From assembly GCA_001550305.1 (NCBI GenBank), contig LRTP01000498.1, positions 1 through 35,097 of the forward strand: DNA of 35,097 nucleotides, read 5' to 3'. The translations under genes were made by a program, and so were the position numbers. The notes under the pieces are model-generated. The model worked only from the letters and a program-made list of their open reading frames with translations. It was not told the DNA's origin and did not search any database. Shown in pieces: positions 31,880-35,097 of this stretch; position 1 is the first letter of the stretch, and every line of letters begins with the position of its first letter. The DNA comes from Streptomyces diastatochromogenes. GTDB lineage: Bacteria; Actinomycetota; Actinomycetes; Streptomycetales; Streptomycetaceae.

Positions 31880-31885
31880 AGCGTA
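31880..31885 (-). promoter_or_regulatory. -10 element of a leaderless transcript (histidine kinase)
   Basis: TACGCT on the minus strand, 7 nt before the GTG at 31872. Same hexamer and spacing as the lipid kinase gene at 28642. Confidence 0.55.
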
Positions 31886-32148
31886 CCTGGGGCTTTGGCC
31901 CGGCTCCGAAAACACCCGCGGGCCGCGGCGCCTGGGAGGGACCCTCAACCCTCCCGGCACCGCAGCCCGGAGCAGCAACGGCCGCGGGGTGTGCGGTCCC
32001 GGTCGGCCGAAGGAGAGGACCCGGAGCAGTCAGGGCAGAGAGCGCCGGTTCCTCGGTCCGCCTTCCTGTGCGGGGAAGACGGATGTCTTTGTGGATCAAC
32101 GCCTCGCCGTAAACGACGCTTCGTCGATCGAAGGCTTTACCTGCACAT

Positions 32149-32164
32149 TGTGGACTAGACCACG
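32149..32164. promoter_or_regulatory. dre-like DasR site without an obvious target gene
   Basis: The core TGGACTAGACCA (32151-32162) matches the DasR operator core TGGTCTAGACCA at 11 of 12 positions. DasR is the GntR-family regulator of N-acetylglucosamine use in Streptomyces. The nearest start downstream on the minus strand is the histidine kinase, 277 nt away. Confidence 0.55.
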
Positions 32165-32248
32165 TGCCGCGTCCATGCGCCGGCGGATGTTTGTTGTTGT
32201 CTCTTTTTCGAACTTCCAACAGCATCCACCACGCAGACTAGCCCGGTT

Positions 32249-32306
32249 CGGCCCCCGGTGGGGGCCGGATCGGCTCATGAACGGGGCCGGATCACCTCGG
32301 CCCCGT
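32249..32306 (-). terminator. Two consecutive hairpins after the SIS-domain gene
   Basis: ACGGGGCC (32281-32288) pairs with GGCCCCGT (32299-32306), and CGGCCCCC (32249-32256) with GGGGGCCG (32260-32267); both stems are perfect 8-mers starting 24 nt after the stop. Confidence 0.7.
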
Positions 32307-32329
32307 CCACCCGTCCGGGGGCGCGTCGG

Positions 32330-33406
32330 TCAGCGGGTCTCGGTCACCTTCGCCAGGGCGCGCGGCGCGTCCGGGTCCTGGCCGCGAGCGATGGTGACCT
32401 CGTAGGCCAGGAGCTGGAGCGGAAGGATCTCAAGGATCGGCTGAAGCTCCTCGGTCACCCCCTCGGTGGGCAGGACGAACCCGGCCGAGGCCTGCTCCAC
32501 CTGGGCCCGGGGGCCGATGACGACCAGGTCGGCGCCGCGCCCGCGCAGCCGGTCGAGCACGGGCTGGAGCGCCTCGCCGCCCTTGCCGTCGGTGACGACC
32601 GCGATGACCGGGGAGATGTTGTCGACCATGGCGAGGGGGCCGTGCAGCAGATCGGCGCCGGAGTACGAGAGGGCGGGGATGTAGCTGGTCTCCATCAGCT
32701 TCAGGGCGGCTTCCTTGGCCGTGGGGTAGCCGTAGCCGCGCGAGGTGATCACCATGCGCTCGGCGAAGCGGTAGCGGGAGGCGAGCGTGCGGATCTCGTC
32801 CTGGCGGGTGAGGAGGTGCGCGGCGAGATCGGGCAGCGCCTTGGCCGCGGCGCCGTCGCCGCCGCGCAGTCCTTCGACGAAGAGATAGAGGGTGAGGAGG
32901 GAGGCCGTGTAGGTCTTGGTGGCGGGCAGGGCCTTCTCGGGTCCGGCCATGATGTCGAGGTGGTACTCGGACACGGCCGCCAGCGGTGAGTCCGGGTTGT
33001 TGGTCACCGCAAGCGTGACGGCGCCGGCCTGACGGGCGGCCCGGGTCGAGGCGACCAGGTCCGGGGAGCCGCCGGACTGGCTGACGGTGATGACCAGGAC
33101 GTCGGTGAGATCGGGCCGCGCGCCGTACGCCGTGGTCGTCGACATCGAGGTGAGCCCGCACGGCAGGCCCAGCTGGATCTCCAGCAGGTACTTCGCGTAC
33201 AGGGCGGCGTTGTCGGAGGTGCCGCGGGCGGTGAGCAGGACGAAGCGGGGCGCGCGGGCCGCGATCTGCCGGGCCACTTCCTGGATCCGCGGCGCGCCCG
33301 CCTCCAGGATCCGGCGCAGCACGTCGGGCTGCTCGGCCATCTCGCGGGCCATGATCCGACCCGGGCGGTCGTCGTCGGTCCGGGGGTCCGGGGTAGGGGC
33401 GGACAT
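32330..33406 (-). CDS. SIS-domain sugar isomerase/deaminase (GlmS-C/NagB-II-like)
   Basis: 358 residues from ATG 33406 with AGGAGG 4 nt upstream. Two SIS domains as in the isomerase half of GlmS: FVLLTARGTSDNAALYAKYLLE and VITVSQSGGSPDLVAS with the phosphosugar-binding Ser cluster (about residues 57-120), GPEKALPATKTYTASLLTLYL, then the second domain with VITSRGYGYPTAKEAALKLMETSYIPALSYSGADLLHGP. The glutaminase domain of GlmS is absent, so it most likely converts GlcN-6-P or a related amino-sugar phosphate, as an isomerase or as the alternative deaminase NagB-II. Divergent from nagB, which fits amino-sugar catabolism. Confidence 0.88.
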   Translation of the reverse strand: MSAPTPDPRTDDDRPGRIMAREMAEQPDVLRRILEAGAPRIQEVARQIAARAPRFVLLTARGTSDNAALYAKYLLEIQLGLPCGLTSMSTTTAYGARPDLTDVLVITVSQSGGSPDLVASTRAARQAGAVTLAVTNNPDSPLAAVSEYHLDIMAGPEKALPATKTYTASLLTLYLFVEGLRGGDGAAAKALPDLAAHLLTRQDEIRTLASRYRFAERMVITSRGYGYPTAKEAALKLMETSYIPALSYSGADLLHGPLAMVDNISPVIAVVTDGKGGEALQPVLDRLRGRGADLVVIGPRAQVEQASAGFVLPTEGVTEELQPILEILPLQLLAYEVTIARGQDPDAPRALAKVTETR

Positions 33407-33455
33407 GGGGCCTCCTGGGGACGTTCCGGTCGTACGCGTCGACCGTGGCCGATAC

Positions 33456-33538
33456 GGGGTGGTGCGTGCGGTACGAGGTGGTGCGTGGTACGTGCGGTAC
33501 GGAGTGGTGCGTGCGGTTCGAGGTGGTGCGTGCGGTGC
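33456..33538. repeat. 19-bp tandem repeat, four copies
   Basis: Units of the type GAGGTGGTGCGTGCGGTAC lie at 33456-33474, 33475-33500 (with a 7-bp insertion that itself repeats GTACGTGC), 33501-33519 and 33520-33538. They sit 50-132 nt upstream of the SIS start, where iterated regulator sites would be placed; a neutral minisatellite is equally possible. Confidence 0.8.
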
Positions 33539-33691
33539 GGATCTCGAGGATCGGTATCAGCATCTCATCGCCTGTGGGCAGGGTTTTGTCGGGTGTGCCG
33601 TTACTCATGGGGGTGTCGAGCGGGCGTCCGGGCGGCGGGCCTGGATACGTCGTGAAACCGTGACGGGCCGCGGAGGGCACTCCTTTGCTAG

Positions 33692-33707
33692 ATTGGTCTA
33701 CACCACA
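33692..33707 (+). promoter_or_regulatory. dre (DasR operator) at the nagB promoter
   Basis: The core TGGTCTACACCA (33694-33705) matches TGGTCTAGACCA at 11 of 12 positions. It overlaps a -10-like TAGATT (33689-33694), 53 nt before nagB, so DasR binding would block transcription. nagB is an established DasR target in S. coelicolor. Confidence 0.8.
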
Positions 33708-33759
33708 CGTGTTCCCTCACGGTTCCCGGCGAGCCACTCTCCAGATCGGCAGGCCCAGC

Positions 33760-34545
33760 GTGGAAGTTGTCATCGTTCCCGACGCCAAGGCGGGCGGCGA
33801 GCTGATCGCCGAGGCCATGGCGGAGCTGCTCCGGCGCAAGCCCGACGCTCTGCTCGGAGTGGCCACCGGCTCGACGCCGCTGCCCATCTACCAGGCGCTG
33901 GCGGCGAAGGTCGGCTCCGGTGCCGTGGACGCCTCGCGGGCGCGGGTCGCCCAACTCGACGAGTACGTGGGACTGCCGGCCGAGCACCCCGAGTCGTACC
34001 GGTCGGTGCTGCGACGCGAGGTGCTCGAACCGCTGGGGCTGGGCATGGACGCGTTCCTGGGCCCGGACGGCACCGCCGAGGACGTGCGGGCCGCGTGCCA
34101 GGCGTACGACAGGGCGCTGGCCACGGCCGGTGGCGTCGACCTCCAGCTGCTCGGGATCGGCACCGACGGGCACATCGGGTTCAACGAGCCCTGCTCCTCG
34201 CTCGCCTCGCGGACCCGGATCAAGACGCTGACCGAGCAGACCAGGGTCGACAACGCGCGGTTCTTCGAGGGCGACATCGAGCAGGTGCCGCACCACGTCA
34301 TCACCCAGGGCATCGGCACGATCCTGGAGGCGCGGCATCTCGTCCTGCTGGCCACGGGTGAGGGCAAGGCGGACGCGGTCGCGGCGACCGTGGAGGGGCC
34401 GGTGGCCGCGGTGTGCCCCGCCTCGGCGCTCCAGCTCCACCCGCACGCGACGGTCGTCGTGGACGAGGCCGCCGCGTCCAAGCTGAAGCTGGCGGACTAC
34501 TTCCGGCACACGTTCGCGAACAAGCCGGACTGGCAGGGGATCTGA
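33760..34545 (+). CDS. nagB: Glucosamine-6-phosphate deaminase
   Basis: 261 residues from GTG 33760 (VEVVIVPDAKAGGELIAEAMAE); the frame is open upstream through the operator, which is rejected. It converts glucosamine-6-P to fructose-6-P and ammonia. Motifs: LLGVATGSTPLPIYQAL (phosphate binding), VAQLDEYVGLPAEHPESYR with the catalytic Asp, LQLLGIGTDGHIGFNEPCSS with the catalytic Asp/His/Glu set, TQGIGTILEARHLVLLATG and KLADYFRHTFANKPDW at the C-terminus. Length is typical. Controlled by DasR through the dre upstream. Confidence 0.96.
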   Translation: MEVVIVPDAKAGGELIAEAMAELLRRKPDALLGVATGSTPLPIYQALAAKVGSGAVDASRARVAQLDEYVGLPAEHPESYRSVLRREVLEPLGLGMDAFLGPDGTAEDVRAACQAYDRALATAGGVDLQLLGIGTDGHIGFNEPCSSLASRTRIKTLTEQTRVDNARFFEGDIEQVPHHVITQGIGTILEARHLVLLATGEGKADAVAATVEGPVAAVCPASALQLHPHATVVVDEAAASKLKLADYFRHTFANKPDWQGI

Positions 34546-34580
34546 CCCCGAGGGCGCGAAGAAAAGCACGCAAGGGAAGA

Positions 34581-34633
34581 AAGAAGGAAGGAAGGTGCCG
34601 GGCCCCTGGGGTCCGGCACCTTCCTTCCTTCTT
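34581..34633. terminator. Very long bidirectional terminator between nagB and the hexosaminidase gene
   Basis: A perfect 21-bp stem (34581-34601 with 34613-34633) is extended by a G-T pair and CCC/GGG in the loop, giving about 25 pairs. The arms begin with A/G-rich AAGAAGGAAGGAAGG, so each strand ends its stem with a pyrimidine tract, suiting both convergent genes. Confidence 0.92.
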
Positions 34634-34659
34634 GCCTGCGTTCTCCTCCTCGCGGGCCC

Positions 34660-35097
34660 TCACTCCCCCGCGATGACCTCCGCCGCCGCCCGGCCGCACA
34701 CCCTCGCCGCGCCGTGCGTGGCGATGTGGAGGGCGCCCCGGGGCGGGGCCTGGGGGATGCCCATCTCGACCACGACCGTGTCGGGGCGTTCGCTCAACAG
34801 CGTGTCCAGGGCGGCCGCCATCCAGGGGTGCCGGTGTTCGTCGCGGACGACGGCGACGACGCGGCGGCTGCCCGCGGCGGCCAGGGCCGCCGTTGCCGCC
34901 CCCTCCCCCGCGAAGCTGCCCGTCTCCGTGCCGGGCAGCAGCCGGGCCAGTTCCGCGGCCACGCCCCAGGGGGTCTCGTCACCGACGGCGATGTTCGCCA
35001 CGGGGGTGAAGGCGGCGACGAACGGCGCCGCGCCCACCGGCTCGTACGACGGCGCGCGTGTCACCGTCAGCGCGCGCCGGGCGGCGACGAGCCCCAC
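34660..35097 (-). CDS. Beta-N-acetylglucosaminidase (GH3, NagZ-like), C-terminal part
   Basis: The last 145 residues of a gene that begins beyond the right edge. The segment (PFVAAFTPVANIAVGDETPWG, LARLLPGTETGSF, RRVVAVVRDEHRHPWMAAALDTLLSERPDTVVVEMG, HIATHGAARVCGRAAAEVIAG) matches the C-terminal alpha/beta domain of actinobacterial family 3 beta-hexosaminidases; the catalytic domain is outside the window. In S. coelicolor a hexosaminidase gene lies between nagB and the dasABC chitobiose transporter, so it should release GlcNAc that feeds NagB. The call rests mainly on context and the domain's general features. Confidence 0.75.
   Translation of the reverse strand: MGLVAARRALTVTRAPSYEPVGAAPFVAAFTPVANIAVGDETPWGVAAELARLLPGTETGSFAGEGAATAALAAAGSRRVVAVVRDEHRHPWMAAALDTLLSERPDTVVVEMGIPQAPPRGALHIATHGAARVCGRAAAEVIAGE

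Larger units (their letters stand above)
31873..32329. other. Gene-free interval with an orphan dre-like site and an AT-rich patch
   Basis: 457 bp between two leftward genes without a convincing frame; a minus-strand frame from 32225 has poor codon bias. It holds the kinase's own -10 (31880-31885), a dre-like site (32149-32164), an AT-rich patch at about 32186-32222 (TTTGTTGTTG, then TTTTTCGAACTTCC), and two hairpins after the SIS gene. The arrangement looks like a promoter region whose transcript is not assigned to any gene. Confidence 0.55.
33407..33759. other. Divergent control region of the SIS gene and nagB
   Basis: 353 bp with no gene. It contains a 19-bp tandem repeat block (33456-33538) in the half nearest the SIS gene and a dre-like site (33692-33707) in the half nearest nagB. 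A short plus-strand frame over the repeats encodes a repeat peptide but has no ribosome site. Confidence 0.6.

Noticed and set aside
31860..32225. 121-codon minus-strand frame upstream of the histidine kinase
   Set aside because: Codon bias is poor, it runs through the dre-like site and the kinase's own -10 element, and the peptide resembles nothing known to me.
33445..33663. Plus-strand frame encoding a repeat peptide (WCVRYEVVRG type)
   Set aside because: It is a by-product of the 19-bp DNA repeat: no ribosome site, unusual composition, and it lies in the divergent control region of nagB and the SIS gene.

Overview
The window is ordinary-to-accessory chromosomal DNA of a Streptomyces species. 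It is very GC-rich with strong third-position GC bias, and it carries a WhiB-like protein, a nickel superoxide dismutase with its maturation protease, a SigB-type sigma factor locus, DasR-type (dre) operators at N-acetylglucosamine genes and many leaderless promoters. From memory, the order malic enzyme - amino-acid ABC transporter - sodN/sodX - polyprenyl synthase/encapsulin - sigH - wblE - histidine kinase - nagB resembles the S. coelicolor core region around sigH and nagB. I see no tRNA, rRNA, CRISPR array, prophage or intact insertion sequence.

Layout. 1-6.3 kb: a partial hypothetical gene; a DUF4097/PadR operon; a leaderless, probably self-regulated operon of a small HTH protein and a Clp-N domain protein; an MDR oxidoreductase; an NAD-type malic enzyme. 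6.8-9.6 kb: a polar amino-acid ABC importer (lipoprotein, permease, ATPase) closed by a strong terminator. 9.7-14.8 kb: a methyltransferase, a CGNR-type zinc-finger protein, divergent sodX and sodN, a tandem-repeat patch, an NADP oxidoreductase with a divergent MmyB-like regulator, and an AraC-type regulator. 14.8-19.1 kb: small accessory genes (two VOC proteins, an ATP-grasp protein, DUF952, YciI, a zinc-ribbon protein, GNAT) and an 83-bp inverted-repeat element bounded by CTAG.

19.2-22.4 kb holds the most interesting system: a family 2B encapsulin shell protein (HK97-type shell with a cyclic-nucleotide-binding domain) that overlaps by 4 bp a polyprenyl diphosphate synthase with a disordered N-terminal extension. 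This is an apparent terpenoid-precursor nanocompartment. A perfect 11-bp hairpin sits at the shell/cargo junction.

22.5-26.1 kb: a cytoplasmic-looking amidase, a PLP-dependent deaminase-like enzyme, and a CPA1 Na+/H+ antiporter divergent from a UBP-type zinc-finger protein. 26.1-27.9 kb: an anti-sigma factor (UshX/RsbW-like) overlapping sigH, preceded by a SigB-type promoter and a BldD-like half-site pair. 28-30.3 kb: a small membrane protein, a YegS-type lipid kinase and wblE. 30.4-35.1 kb: a PdtaS-like histidine kinase, then a GlcNAc-catabolic set: a SIS-domain protein divergent from nagB, two dre-like sites, and the C-terminal part of a NagZ-like hexosaminidase running off the right edge.

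A recurring feature is a -10-like hexamer (TANNNT type) placed 6-7 nt before a start codon that lacks a Shine-Dalgarno sequence. I count about eleven such leaderless starts, and they decide several gene starts below. All function calls are from reading the sequence; no database searches were run.
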